Positions 11,208 through 20,995 of a stretch of DNA of 64,000 nt are shown piece by piece. Both the position numbers and the translations under genes were made by a program. Numbering within the stretch: the stretch's first letter is position 1; the number at the start of each line of letters is the position of its first letter. The DNA is from Bacillota bacterium (GTDB taxonomy: Bacteria > Bacillota > Clostridia > Oscillospirales > Ruminococcaceae), in the NCBI GenBank assembly GCA_023395435.1, contig JAEWZG010000061.1, forward strand, positions 1 to 64,000, in the 5' to 3' direction. The notes below the pieces were generated by a model. The model saw only the letters and a program-made list of their open reading frames with translations. It was not told the DNA's origin and did not search any database.

Positions 11208-14000
11208 CTATTCAATAACCTTAATACATCTTGAGCAAAGTGTAGGATGTTCTGCATCTTTACCAACAGAATCTGAATATACCCAACATCTTTCACATTT
11301 TTCTCCGGAAGCCTTTTCGACTGTAACAGATACAGATTCAAATTCTCCCTTTAATTCACCTTCTCCACCATTGACAATTTCAACAGCTGAAACAATGAAT
11401 ATTGCTGATAATTCATTCTTGAACGCAATAAGCTTATTAAATAGCTTTTCATCTGCGTGAATTATTACCTTTGCCTCAAGAGAAGCACCAATAACTTTTG
11501 CAGCTCTTTTATTTTCAAGAGCCTTCTTAATATCTTCTCTTAAATTATATATTATATCCCACTTATCCTTAAATTCATTAGATAACACTATACCTGAATT
11601 TTCTGGCATTTGATTTAAGAAAATGCTTTCAATATTATCTTTTGATGAGTGAGGCATAAACTTCCATATTTCGTCAGCTGTAAATGACATAATTGGAGCA
11701 ATTAATCTTGAAATGGCACTGAGAACTCTGTACATAACCGTCTGTGCAGCTCTTCTTTCAACAGAATCCTTCTCTTCGCAGTACAGTCTATCCTTTAATA
11801 TATCAAGGTAGAAGTTAGACATATATACAACGCAGAAGCTATGGATACTATGAAATACAATGTGGTAATCAAAAACATCATAAGCTGCATTTACCTTATC
11901 AATAAGCTCATCAAGCTTCATTAATGCCCACTTATCAAGGTCAAGTAACTGGTCGTTGCTTACAGCATCTCTGTCATAGTCAAAGCCATCACAGTTATCA
12001 AGATTACCAAGGATAAATCTTGCTGTGTTTCTTATCTTCTTATAGCTTTCAGAAAGCTGTTTTAAAATGTCTTTTGAAATTCTGATATCAGCATGATAAT
12101 CAGATGAAGCTACCCATAATCTTAGAATATCAGCACCATAATCCTTGATGATTTCTTTTGGTTCAATACCATTACCAAGAGATTTAGCCATTTTTCTACC
12201 TTCACCGTCAACTACCCAACCATGAGTACATACGGATTTATATGGAGCGAGCCCGTTCCATACAACAGAAGTCAGAAGTGATGACTGGAACCATCCTCTA
12301 TATTGATCTGCACCCTCGAGGTACAAGTCAGCTGGTGAATACAAGCCTTCTCTTTCCTCAAGAACAGCTGCATGAGTTACACCACTATCAAACCAAACAT
12401 CCATAATGTCCATTTCTTTTGTGAATTCTGTGCATCCACAATCACATTTAAGGTTATCTGGAATAAGGTTTTTTAGTTCAACAGAATACCAAGCATCTGA
12501 TCCTTCTTTTCTGAACAAATCAGAAATGTTGTCAATAAGCTGAGCATTGATTATTGGCTTATTACAATCCTTACAGTAAACTATAGGTATAGGAACTCCC
12601 CAGGTTCTCTGACGCGAGATACACCAGTCACTTCTGTCACGAACCATATTCTTAATTCTATCTTCGCCCCATTCAGGGATCCATTCAACTTTTTCAATGG
12701 CTTTTATCGCCTCATCCTTAAAGCCTTCAACTGAACAGAACCATTGTTCTGTTGCTCTGAAGAGAATAGGCTGTTTACAACGCCAGCAGTGTGGATACTG
12801 ATGCTGAATTTTTTCTAAAGCAAACAAAGCGTTAATTTCTTCAAGGTGCTTTGCGATCTTCTTATTTGCATCATCAGTTGTAAGACCTTCAAACATACCA
12901 GCATCTTTAGTGAGAATACCCTTTCCGTCAACAGGAACAACGATTGAAATTTCAGGATACTTCTTGCAGACTTCAAAGTCATCAACACCAAAGCCAGGTG
13001 CTGTATGAACACAACCTGTACCGCTCTCAAGTGTTACATGATCACCGACAATGATTGGCGAATTTCTGTCTATAAAAGGATGAGCTGTCTTAATACCTTC
13101 GAGCTCTTTGCCAGTAAATGAACCAACGATTTCAAAATTCTCTATTTTAGCAGCAGACATTGTTGAATCAACAAGTTCTTTTGCCATGCAATAGTTCTCA
13201 CCATTAGCTTTTACAATACAGTATTCATATTCAGGTCCAAGGCAGATAGCAAGGTTACCTGGTAATGTCCAGGTAGTAGTTGTCCATATAATAAAATATG
13301 TGTTGTCAAGGTTAAGATTCAATGCGCTGAACATTCCCTTGTCATCAATAACTTTGAATTTTACATAAATAGAATGACATGGATCATCAGCATATTCAAT
13401 TTCAGCCTCAGCAAGAGCTGTCTGACATTCAGGACACCAATAAACTGGCTTTAATCCTTTATAGATATAACCCTTTTTTGCCATTTCGCCAAATACTTTT
13501 ACTTGCTTTGCCTCAAATTCAGGCTTTAATGTTAAATAAGGATCATCAAAATGGCCGAGAACACCAAGACGCTTAAACTGTTCCTTCTGATTTTCAACAT
13601 ATGAAAGGGCAAATTCCTTACAGTGCTTTCTTAATTCAAGCGGAGGAATTGCACCATTCTCAACACCAATCTTCTTCATAGCTTTAAGTTCGATAGGAAG
13701 ACCATGAGTATCCCAACCTGGAATATATGGTGAGCAAAAACCACTCATATTCTTATATTTAACAATAATATCTTTTAATACTTTATTCAACGCAGTTCCA
13801 AGATGAATATCACCATTTGCATATGGAGGTCCATCATGAAGAATATATTTCTTCTTACCTGCATTATTGTTAATCATTTTGTAATAGAGTCTTTTATCTT
13901 CCCAGTTACTAAGCATTTCAGGCTCTCTCTGAGGGAGATTACCTCTCATCGGGAACTCAGTCTGTGGCAGATTAAGTGTCTTGTTATAATCCTGTGGCAT
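11208..14000 (-). CDS. ileS: Isoleucyl-tRNA synthetase
   Basis: IleS (930 residues, normal for bacteria) charges tRNA-Ile. The class I motifs are DGPPYANGDIHLGTA (HIGH region) near residue 56 and KMAKSLGNG (KMSKS) near 600. The editing CP1 domain includes the TTTTWTLPGNLAI segment. A zinc-binding C-terminus with CERCW and CSRC pairs is present, as in the bacterial, mupirocin-sensitive type (family knowledge). AAGGAG precedes the ATG. No T-box leader is seen in the 21 bp between it and divIVA. Confidence 0.97.
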   Translation of the reverse strand: MPQDYNKTLNLPQTEFPMRGNLPQREPEMLSNWEDKRLYYKMINNNAGKKKYILHDGPPYANGDIHLGTALNKVLKDIIVKYKNMSGFCSPYIPGWDTHGLPIELKAMKKIGVENGAIPPLELRKHCKEFALSYVENQKEQFKRLGVLGHFDDPYLTLKPEFEAKQVKVFGEMAKKGYIYKGLKPVYWCPECQTALAEAEIEYADDPCHSIYVKFKVIDDKGMFSALNLNLDNTYFIIWTTTTWTLPGNLAICLGPEYEYCIVKANGENYCMAKELVDSTMSAAKIENFEIVGSFTGKELEGIKTAHPFIDRNSPIIVGDHVTLESGTGCVHTAPGFGVDDFEVCKKYPEISIVVPVDGKGILTKDAGMFEGLTTDDANKKIAKHLEEINALFALEKIQHQYPHCWRCKQPILFRATEQWFCSVEGFKDEAIKAIEKVEWIPEWGEDRIKNMVRDRSDWCISRQRTWGVPIPIVYCKDCNKPIINAQLIDNISDLFRKEGSDAWYSVELKNLIPDNLKCDCGCTEFTKEMDIMDVWFDSGVTHAAVLEEREGLYSPADLYLEGADQYRGWFQSSLLTSVVWNGLAPYKSVCTHGWVVDGEGRKMAKSLGNGIEPKEIIKDYGADILRLWVASSDYHADIRISKDILKQLSESYKKIRNTARFILGNLDNCDGFDYDRDAVSNDQLLDLDKWALMKLDELIDKVNAAYDVFDYHIVFHSIHSFCVVYMSNFYLDILKDRLYCEEKDSVERRAAQTVMYRVLSAISRLIAPIMSFTADEIWKFMPHSSKDNIESIFLNQMPENSGIVLSNEFKDKWDIIYNLREDIKKALENKRAAKVIGASLEAKVIIHADEKLFNKLIAFKNELSAIFIVSAVEIVNGGEGELKGEFESVSVTVEKASGEKCERCWVYSDSVGKDAEHPTLCSRCIKVIE

Positions 14001-14021
14001 TTAAAATTCTCCTTGTTAATT

Positions 14022-14690
14022 TTACTTGATTTGGTTATTGCCAAATCTTAAATCTCCAAACTTTTTCGGACTTGAATAATTATCTTCTTTAAAATCAGGA
14101 ATAGCATTTGATGATAGCAATGGCTCTTCATCTAATGTTTCTATATTTTCTGACAAAGGCTCTTTTATATCAAGGTCAATGTCAAGATTATATTCATCCT
14201 CTGGTTCTCCAGCCTGTTCGGGTAGTTCATTTGAAACTTCTTCATTAAATTCCGGGATTTCCATTATAAGATGTAATTGTCTGTTGTACAACTCTGTAAG
14301 TTGTGCTTTGAACGCAGTAACTTCTTTTTTTAGATTTTCTAGTTTATTCTGCTCATCAATGTATGAATCCTGAATATTTTCAAGCATTTTATCTGACTTG
14401 CCTTTTGCTTCAGCAACTATTCTCTCAGCTTCCATCTCAGCATCAACAATAATCTGACGTCCCTGCTTCTGAGCTCCAAGTATAGCAACTTTAATTGCAT
14501 CCTCATCTTCACGATATTCATTTACTTTATCAACCAACTTATGAATTTTAGCTTCACTTTCATCGTATGACTTTATAATTTTAGCAACAGAGAAAGCAAC
14601 TTCTTTAAGGAATGTGTCAACTTCATCAATTCTGTATCCGCGTGCTGCTTTTTCAAATCTCTTTTCGCTTATTTCCTTTGGACTTATCAT
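14022..14690 (-). CDS. divIVA: DivIVA-domain cell division/polarity protein
   Basis: This 222-residue protein has the DivIVA N-terminal lipid-binding motif (ISPKEISEKRFEKAARGY) followed by a long coiled coil to about residue 120 and an acidic, low-complexity tail. DivIVA gathers at curved membranes at septa and poles. The ATG at 14690 has AGGGGG six bases upstream; an in-frame TTG at 14708 overlaps the ylmH stop and lacks a ribosome site. It is downstream of sepF and ylmH, the usual division cluster order. Confidence 0.93.
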   Translation of the reverse strand: MISPKEISEKRFEKAARGYRIDEVDTFLKEVAFSVAKIIKSYDESEAKIHKLVDKVNEYREDEDAIKVAILGAQKQGRQIIVDAEMEAERIVAEAKGKSDKMLENIQDSYIDEQNKLENLKKEVTAFKAQLTELYNRQLHLIMEIPEFNEEVSNELPEQAGEPEDEYNLDIDLDIKEPLSENIETLDEEPLLSSNAIPDFKEDNYSSPKKFGDLRFGNNQIK

Positions 14691-14700
14691 AATAATCCCC

Positions 14701-15489
14701 CTATACAAATTTATCTATTTCTATACAATATTTATTCTTTTTTGACATTCCATTTATAGATTTAAAAAAATATTTTCCGTATCCTCTTGCTGAAAAACAA
14801 TCATTTTCTTTTAGAACGTAACTTGCATTATTTATATCAACATAATTAACCTTAACACTTCCGGATTTAATAAGAACCAATGATTTTTCTCTACTTAGCT
14901 TTGTAACAAGACTAATAATACAATCAAGTCTTAAAGATGATACAGTTCCGTTAATATTTTTAAAGCTATCTTTTATATTAAAATCAAAAGAGTTAATATC
15001 ATCAGAAATCTTCACCCCTGCAGAACCAATTTTTCTGACATTGTTAATGACAAAACTATAAATAGATTCATTAAGAAAGATTAAACATTTATTATTATTG
15101 ACAAGAATATCGCCTATCATATCTCTTCTTATCTGCAGACCCATTAATGCGCCAAGAAAATCCCTGTGAGATAATTCATCATCAGTCCTGTATAAAAATA
15201 ATACAGGCTTAATAGGAAAATCTGTATTATTTTCAAAATCACTATAAGGCGGAAAGACGCCAAGAATAATTCTTGCAGCATTTTCATATCCGCCATAGAA
15301 TGAATAATTATTAAAATTCATATAGGATAGTACACTTTTACAAACTTCCAACTGATGAATATCAAGAAAAGCTGAATACTTAACTGTGTATTTGTTTTTA
15401 GACAAATTAATCCAATCAAATACACGCCTTGATAATATTTTGTCATCATCTGACAGAACTTTAAAATAATCGGTATCAGTAAATAACAT
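14701..15489 (-). CDS. ylmH: YlmH-family S4-domain RNA-binding protein
   Basis: This 262-residue protein matches YlmH, a conserved protein of the Gram-positive division cluster with an N-terminal YlmH-type domain and a C-terminal S4 RNA-binding domain (about residues 183-245, around LRLDCIISLVTKLSREK). In Bacillus subtilis YlmH has been linked to ribosome function. Its ATG overlaps the sepF stop (TAATG), so translation is probably coupled. Confidence 0.9.
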   Translation of the reverse strand: MLFTDTDYFKVLSDDDKILSRRVFDWINLSKNKYTVKYSAFLDIHQLEVCKSVLSYMNFNNYSFYGGYENAARIILGVFPPYSDFENNTDFPIKPVLFLYRTDDELSHRDFLGALMGLQIRRDMIGDILVNNNKCLIFLNESIYSFVINNVRKIGSAGVKISDDINSFDFNIKDSFKNINGTVSSLRLDCIISLVTKLSREKSLVLIKSGSVKVNYVDINNASYVLKENDCFSARGYGKYFFKSINGMSKKNKYCIEIDKFV

Positions 15490-15899
15490 TAAAGAGTATA
15501 GCCACTGTTCTCAAGTTCACCCATAAGATCAACACCTGAGAAACCAACATTTCTTGGCATAATTGCAAATGTCTTCTGCGCCATCATTTTTATATCAGCA
15601 CCATTTGCATAAGCTACACCAGAAAGAAAGTCTAATATTCTTTTTGCATCCTCATTCTTGACTGTTTCAAGGTTGAGTAATACAGTCTTAGAAGCATTAA
15701 GGTCATCACCAATAGATTTTACTTCTGAAAAATCAGTAGGACGAGCTAATACTATTTGAAGAGTAGTTGAAGTATTTATTTTAACTTCCCTGTTCTTCTT
15801 TTCAAATACAGGAGCTTCTTCTACCTCATCAAAATCATCATCATAATCATCTTCGTCGTTTGACATAAAGAAATTTTTAAAACTCTGAACTACACCCAT
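15489..15899 (-). CDS. sepF: Cell division protein SepF
   Basis: SepF (136 residues) anchors and bundles FtsZ at the septum. It has a short N-terminal amphipathic region, an acidic linker rich in Asp/Glu (residues 14-33), and the conserved C-terminal fold with LARPTDFSEVKSIGDDL and LDFLSGVAYANGADIKM. GGAGG is seven bases before the ATG. It lies between yggS and ylmH as in most Firmicutes. Confidence 0.95.
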   Translation of the reverse strand: MGVVQSFKNFFMSNDEDDYDDDFDEVEEAPVFEKKNREVKINTSTTLQIVLARPTDFSEVKSIGDDLNASKTVLLNLETVKNEDAKRILDFLSGVAYANGADIKMMAQKTFAIMPRNVGFSGVDLMGELENSGYTL

Positions 15900-15913
15900 G
15901 TTAATACCTCCAA

Positions 15914-16624
15914 TTATTTTCTTTTTCCAAATAATCCAGTTCCTATTCTGACAATATTGGAACCATATTTTATAGCTAAAGGATAATCATTAGTCATTCC
16001 CATTGAAAGAAATGTCATATCAATATTTTCTGATTTCTTGCTCCTTAGGTCAATAAAAAGCTTCTGCATTTTTTCATAAAGACTTTCAGGAGAATTTACA
16101 GGAGGGATCGCCATCAATCCTTTTACTTTTATGTTTTGAAGCTGTGAAATTTCATCTATAAGAAAACAAACTTCACTAAACTCTACACCAGATTTTGAAA
16201 TTTCATTACCAACGTTTACTTCAATAAGTATATCCATAATCAGATTATTCTGTCGTGCGTGTTTATCAATCTCACTTGCAAGCTTGAAGCTATCAACAGA
16301 TTCGATCATTGAAACATCATTTATAATGTACTTAACCTTATTTGTCTGCAAATGACCAATAAAATGAACAGCTGCTCTTTTATCGTAAAAATCCTTTTTT
16401 GACAAAAATTCCTGAACACGGTTTTCACCTAATAAATCAATTCCGTTTTCAATTGCAACGTTAATAATTTCCGGCTCTACAGTTTTTGTGACAGCCATTA
16501 TCTGAATAATATCATTGTCAGAGTGATATTTAGATTTTAACTGATTAACATTATAACAAATATTGTGATAATTTTCAACTACATACAAATATTTATTTGA
16601 ATTATTGGGTTGAATTTGTTCCAA
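15914..16624 (-). CDS. YggS/PROSC-family PLP-binding protein
   Basis: The YggS (PLPBP) family binds pyridoxal phosphate and keeps vitamin B6 and amino-acid pools in balance. The PLP lysine lies in MAVTKTVE, and further marks are LLGENRVQEF, HFIGHLQTNK and LSMGMTNDYPLAI. No early ATG has a ribosome site. A TTG at 16624 has AGGAGG nine bases upstream and gives 236 residues, the family's usual length, so I chose it. It then overlaps the end of the HlyD-like gene by 23 bp. Confidence 0.92.
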   Translation of the reverse strand: MEQIQPNNSNKYLYVVENYHNICYNVNQLKSKYHSDNDIIQIMAVTKTVEPEIINVAIENGIDLLGENRVQEFLSKKDFYDKRAAVHFIGHLQTNKVKYIINDVSMIESVDSFKLASEIDKHARQNNLIMDILIEVNVGNEISKSGVEFSEVCFLIDEISQLQNIKVKGLMAIPPVNSPESLYEKMQKLFIDLRSKKSENIDMTFLSMGMTNDYPLAIKYGSNIVRIGTGLFGKRK

Positions 16625-17813
16625 GAGCTTTATCCTCCTCAAAAACAATCTTGTCATGTATCTGAACATACTCAGAATCTGATTTGTTCCTTGACAAGAC
16701 AAAATCATCACCTTCATAAATTATATCTAACTTTTTGAATATAATTTTTTGACCGTAAGAAACGTAAACCCCACGCTCACCAGCTTTATTAAAGTTTATT
16801 GCATTTCTCGTGATTTTTACGCCTGAATATTCATTAAAAATAATATCAATATGTCTTACTCTATCCTGAACAAGGTCATAATTAAGATAATCACATGACA
16901 TTATTATTTTATATTTTCCATTTCCTAATGAAGTCATACTTTCAACATATGCCGGTATATTTTCAGTAATACCGTTAATTTTAATATTTATTGTCTTTTT
17001 TTCTATGTAGTTATTTTCAGAACTTACAACGCCGACAATTTTCCATTTATAATCATCAATTATTTTACCAACTGAATCAGAATTTTTCTGGATACTTGAA
17101 GATAGAATTTTCTTGATTTCTTCAGGAGTAATTGACTTTATGGTTTCAAAATTAAGCTTAGATTCAAATCCGTCAGTATAATTAACAAAGTAACCTGAAT
17201 TTTTCGTAGTTATTGTTGAAATAGGTTGCCCAAGCTTTCTATTCAATTCAGTTATTCTTGAATTAATATCCTGTTGATGTTTTATAAATGAACTGCCATT
17301 TTCTGCATTAGTTGCGACAGAATATATATTCATAAGTACTAAAATTTCTTTTTTTGTACTTGCTATTTTGTCAATATCATTGTTCTCAATATAATTCTGA
17401 AGAAGCAGATACTTTTCATCAATTTGTTTTGAAATAAATTCAGGTTGCGCAGCAGAAACCGTACCAGTATTTATTGATCTTGATATAAGGCTTAGCTCTT
17501 CCTTAAGCCTTTCGATCTCATTTAGAGATTCTACCTGAGAAGAATCGGAATAAACTTGAGCTACTACAGAATTTTTAGCAATTTTACTTCCATCTGAATT
17601 AGGATAATTAAGGACTCCTTTCCCATCAAAAGGAATGACCTTTTCATTTCTGACGCAAATACCTTCAAAACTCAATGAGTCATTAACAGTGTATAAAACT
17701 GCTTGCTCGTATTTTTCTTTATCAGAAAATACATTGTATAGCTGGCTGACAACCATTATAACAATAAAAAGTGAAATCGCAAAAGCCGTCAGCTTAATTG
17801 TCAAAGAATTCAT
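16602..17813 (-). CDS. HlyD-like membrane-anchored protein of the division cluster
   Basis: This 403-residue protein has one N-terminal membrane helix (about residues 8-24), then a biotinyl-lipoyl-like segment, a coiled coil (about 90-190) and a C-terminal beta-rich part, as in HlyD/periplasmic adaptor proteins. Homologues often precede yggS-sepF in Clostridia (recalled context, not checked). No transporter partner is adjacent, so a role in envelope or division is an inference. AGAGG lies before the ATG; its end overlaps yggS. Confidence 0.8.
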   Translation of the reverse strand: MNSLTIKLTAFAISLFIVIMVVSQLYNVFSDKEKYEQAVLYTVNDSLSFEGICVRNEKVIPFDGKGVLNYPNSDGSKIAKNSVVAQVYSDSSQVESLNEIERLKEELSLISRSINTGTVSAAQPEFISKQIDEKYLLLQNYIENNDIDKIASTKKEILVLMNIYSVATNAENGSSFIKHQQDINSRITELNRKLGQPISTITTKNSGYFVNYTDGFESKLNFETIKSITPEEIKKILSSSIQKNSDSVGKIIDDYKWKIVGVVSSENNYIEKKTINIKINGITENIPAYVESMTSLGNGKYKIIMSCDYLNYDLVQDRVRHIDIIFNEYSGVKITRNAINFNKAGERGVYVSYGQKIIFKKLDIIYEGDDFVLSRNKSDSEYVQIHDKIVFEEDKALGTNSTQ

Positions 17814-17822
17814 ATAGACCTC

Positions 17823-18062
17823 TTATATTGAATTATCGTTACTGTCAAGGATATTTATTGCTCTTGCTGGAATTATGGTAGAAATCGCATGTTTATAAAC
17901 AAGATTCTGCTTCCCTTCACAGTCGAGAATTACTGTGTAATTATCAAAACCTTTTACCATACCCTTGAACTGGAAACCATTAGTGAGATAAATCGTCACT
18001 GCAATATGGTCTTTTCTTGCCTGATTTAAGAAAACGTCCTGCAAATTCATACCTTTGGTCAT
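17823..18062 (-). CDS. hfq: RNA chaperone Hfq
   Basis: Hfq (79 residues with this start) is a hexameric Sm-like RNA chaperone for small RNAs. The Sm1 region contains [12 protein letters not shown] and [13 protein letters not shown]; Sm2 contains VYKHAISTI, matching the family YKHAIST motif. The ATG at 18062 has AGGTGG seven bases upstream; an in-frame TTG at 18080 has no such site. It follows miaA by 35 bp, the miaA-hfq order known from many bacteria. Confidence 0.96.
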   Translation of the reverse strand: MTKGMNLQDVFLNQARKDHIAVTIYLTNGFQFKGMVKGFDNYTVILDCEGKQNLVYKHAISTIIPARAINILDSNDNSI

Positions 18063-18097
18063 ACTGATTCCACCTTTCAAATAATAATATTATTATA

Positions 18098-19039
18098 TCA
18101 CAGTATTTGTGATAATTCTATTATTTTTACAGCTTGACTAATTATTTTTTCCTCTATAAAATTATTTTCATCAATATAAATCCAATTAATTCTGCTATCC
18201 CGTCTAAACCATGTTAACTGTCGTTTTGCATATCTCCTTGTTTGTTGTTTTAATATATTTAAACAATTTAGTAGGGTATCCTCCCCTTTAAAGTAAGGTA
18301 TCAACTCCTTATACCCTATTGCCTGACAAGCAGTGCTAAGATTTCTATTTTGAAAGACCTCATTAGCTTCATCAACCAATCCCATTCCGACCATCTTGTC
18401 CACTCTAAGATTTATTCTGTCATAAAGCTTTTGCCTATCCGTACAATCAAGTCCAATAATATAAGGATTATAAGGACTTTCTTCCATTCGGCTTTTGATC
18501 TTCTTAGTACTGATTTTTTCACCGGTTAACTCATAGACCTCAATAGCACGAATTATTCTTGTAAGATTATTTTCATGTAACTGCTGAGCGGTTTCGGGAT
18601 CAATTTCATAAAGCTTTTCAAGAAGATATCTATTTCCTTTTTCATTAGCTTCTTTAAATAATCTTTCTCTGATTTTTGAGTCAGAAGAAGTATCATCAAA
18701 CTTTATATTATCTATCAAGGAACTTATATATAACCCAGTTCCGCCAACAATTATTGGTATCTTACCACGTGAATTAATTTCTTCAATTTTTTCTTTAGCC
18801 AACACGACATAATTTGCCACACTAAAGCTTTCATCAGAATTTAAGTAACTAATAAGATAATGTGGAATCCCCTGCATTTCCTCGTTAGTTGGCTTTGCAG
18901 TGGCTATATCCATACCCTTATATATTTGCATTGAATCAGCTGAAATAATCTCACCATTGAATTTTTTTGCTATTTGAATTGATAACGAAGTTTTCCCCGA
19001 TGCAGTTGGTCCAACAATAACTATTAAAGGTGTTTTCAT
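18098..19039 (-). CDS. miaA: tRNA dimethylallyltransferase
   Basis: MiaA adds a dimethylallyl group to A37 of tRNAs reading UNN codons, using dimethylallyl diphosphate. The P-loop GPTASGKTS lies near residue 10, followed by ISADSMQIYKGMDI and GGTGLYI, all family motifs. The ATG at 19039 has GAGGAA just upstream; an ATG at 19051 overlaps that site and is less likely. It works before MiaB, encoded in the same run, on the same nucleotide. mutL ends just before it. Confidence 0.95.
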   Translation of the reverse strand: MKTPLIVIVGPTASGKTSLSIQIAKKFNGEIISADSMQIYKGMDIATAKPTNEEMQGIPHYLISYLNSDESFSVANYVVLAKEKIEEINSRGKIPIIVGGTGLYISSLIDNIKFDDTSSDSKIRERLFKEANEKGNRYLLEKLYEIDPETAQQLHENNLTRIIRAIEVYELTGEKISTKKIKSRMEESPYNPYIIGLDCTDRQKLYDRINLRVDKMVGMGLVDEANEVFQNRNLSTACQAIGYKELIPYFKGEDTLLNCLNILKQQTRRYAKRQLTWFRRDSRINWIYIDENNFIEEKIISQAVKIIELSQIL

Positions 19040-19051
19040 CACATTCCTCAT

Positions 19052-20983
19052 CTATAAAACTCTTTTAAATTGCTTTTCAATTTCTTTTTTTGTTAGTTTT
19101 ATAAGTACTGGTCTTCCGTGTGGACAATACTTGATATTATTATCATTATATATCTTTTTAACAAGAGATAACAATTCAATTTTATCTGATTTATCATTAG
19201 CTTTAATTGCCGACTTGCAGGCAATTGAATGAAAAAGCTCGTCAAATACATTGTTTGATGGATTCTTTTTCTGCTCTATCAGATTATCTGCAAGTTCCGG
19301 AATTAAATCACTTATGTCGGCATTGTTTAATACTGTCGGAATACCATCAATAATTATTTTTGAGCCATCAGCTTCTTTAAAAGAAAAGCCAAGACAGTTT
19401 ATCTTATCTTTATTTGAAATAAATGCATCAAACTCTTCATAACTTAAAAGGACCTCAACAGGCTCTAAAAGCAGCTGAGTATTAAGCATTGAATTATCAT
19501 TTTTTATTTTCTCAAAAATATATCTCTCATGAGCAGCATGCTTATCAACAAGCAACAGCTCATTATCGATCTGTGCTATAATATACGTCGAAAAAGCCTC
19601 GCCAATTATATTAATTTCAAGTTCTTTCTCCTGTTTTTGGTCAGTAACAATATAAACAGACTTCACTTTTTTCATAAAAGCATTCTGATTTATATATTTA
19701 AAATCAGATAAATCTTCTTTTACCACTGGTGTTTTAATGTTTTCAAAAGCGTGGTTTGATTTGACTTCATTATCTTTCGTGTTTTCGACAATACTTTGAA
19801 TATGTATTGTCTTTTGATCTGATTTAATAAAACTTTTATTTGGGGGAAGATAATCTTCCTGCTTACTATTGAAATTTAGATTATTTAGATTAATTTGTAG
19901 CTGATTTGACTTTTCGTCATCAACAGGTTTTATATCATAAAGTTCTGATTTAGTAAAGTTAGGCTGGTTATTTATTTTTAATTCTGTTGGAGTATCATTT
20001 TCAAGAAGTGCATTTTTAACTGCAAAATATACAGCATCAAATACCATTTTCTCATCAGAAAACCGCACTTCAATTTTTGCTGGGTGAACATTAACATCAA
20101 CAATATTTGGGGCTATCTCAAGATTCAATACACAACAAGGAAATTTCCCAGTCATAATTGAATTCCTGTATGCTTCTTCTAATGATACTGTACAAGTAAC
20201 AGACTTTACATATCTGTTATTTATAAAAAAGTTCTGGAAAGCACGGTTTGAACGTGAAAGCAAAGGCTTCACTGTGTATCCACTTACCTTAATGTTATTA
20301 TAGTCAAAATTTACAGGTATTAGCGATTTAGCAAAATCCTTACCAAAAACACTATAAATTGCTGAATAAATCTTGCCATCACCAGGTGTTATAAGCTCCT
20401 GCTTGTTATCTCTGATAAATTTAAAAGAAATTTCAGGATGTGACAAAGCAATTTTATTAATAACAGAAGCAATAGCATTACCTTCTGAAACTGCCTTCTT
20501 TAAAAACTTCAAACGGGCCGGAACATTATAAAACAAATCACGAATTATAATTGTTGTTCCATCAGGACAGCCGCTTTTTTCAAGATGTTTTTCTTCTGAA
20601 CCTTCGATAGTATAATGTGTTCCATATTCCTCTTCAAGACGTTTAGTTATTACATCAACTTTTGAAACAGCAGAAATTGACGCAAGTGCCTCGCCTCTGA
20701 ATCCTAAAGTCAAAATGCTTTCAAGGTCAGCCTTTGATTTAATTTTGCTTGTTGCATGGCGCAAAAAAGCTAACGGAATATCATTTTCAAATATTCCACA
20801 GCCATTATCGGTAACTCTCATATAAGAAATGCCACCATTTTTTATTTCAACAGTAATAATACTCGCACCAGAGTCAATTGAATTCTCTACAACCTCTTTT
20901 ATGACAGAACAAGGTCTTTCAATGACTTCACCAGCAGCAATAAGCTCGGATATTTCTTTAGAAAGCACATTAATCCTGTTCAT
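19052..20983 (-). CDS. mutL: DNA mismatch repair protein MutL
   Basis: MutL (643 residues) couples mismatch recognition by MutS to strand removal. The GHKL ATPase part shows ELIAAGEVIERP, DNGCGI and GFRGEALASI. A variable linker follows (about 340-450). The C-terminal domain has DKHAAHERYIFEK, close to the endonuclease motif DQHA(x)2E(x)4E, and CPHGRP near the end, so it is of the nicking type used where MutH is absent (family knowledge). ATG at 20983 has AGAGG upstream. Confidence 0.96.
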   Translation of the reverse strand: MNRINVLSKEISELIAAGEVIERPCSVIKEVVENSIDSGASIITVEIKNGGISYMRVTDNGCGIFENDIPLAFLRHATSKIKSKADLESILTLGFRGEALASISAVSKVDVITKRLEEEYGTHYTIEGSEEKHLEKSGCPDGTTIIIRDLFYNVPARLKFLKKAVSEGNAIASVINKIALSHPEISFKFIRDNKQELITPGDGKIYSAIYSVFGKDFAKSLIPVNFDYNNIKVSGYTVKPLLSRSNRAFQNFFINNRYVKSVTCTVSLEEAYRNSIMTGKFPCCVLNLEIAPNIVDVNVHPAKIEVRFSDEKMVFDAVYFAVKNALLENDTPTELKINNQPNFTKSELYDIKPVDDEKSNQLQINLNNLNFNSKQEDYLPPNKSFIKSDQKTIHIQSIVENTKDNEVKSNHAFENIKTPVVKEDLSDFKYINQNAFMKKVKSVYIVTDQKQEKELEINIIGEAFSTYIIAQIDNELLLVDKHAAHERYIFEKIKNDNSMLNTQLLLEPVEVLLSYEEFDAFISNKDKINCLGFSFKEADGSKIIIDGIPTVLNNADISDLIPELADNLIEQKKNPSNNVFDELFHSIACKSAIKANDKSDKIELLSLVKKIYNDNNIKYCPHGRPVLIKLTKKEIEKQFKRVL

Positions 20984-20995
20984 AAACATCTACCT

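Noticed and set aside
11141..11341. Small minus-strand frame over the ileS-lspA junction
   Set aside because: It overlaps the conserved zinc-binding end of ileS in another frame and has no family likeness.
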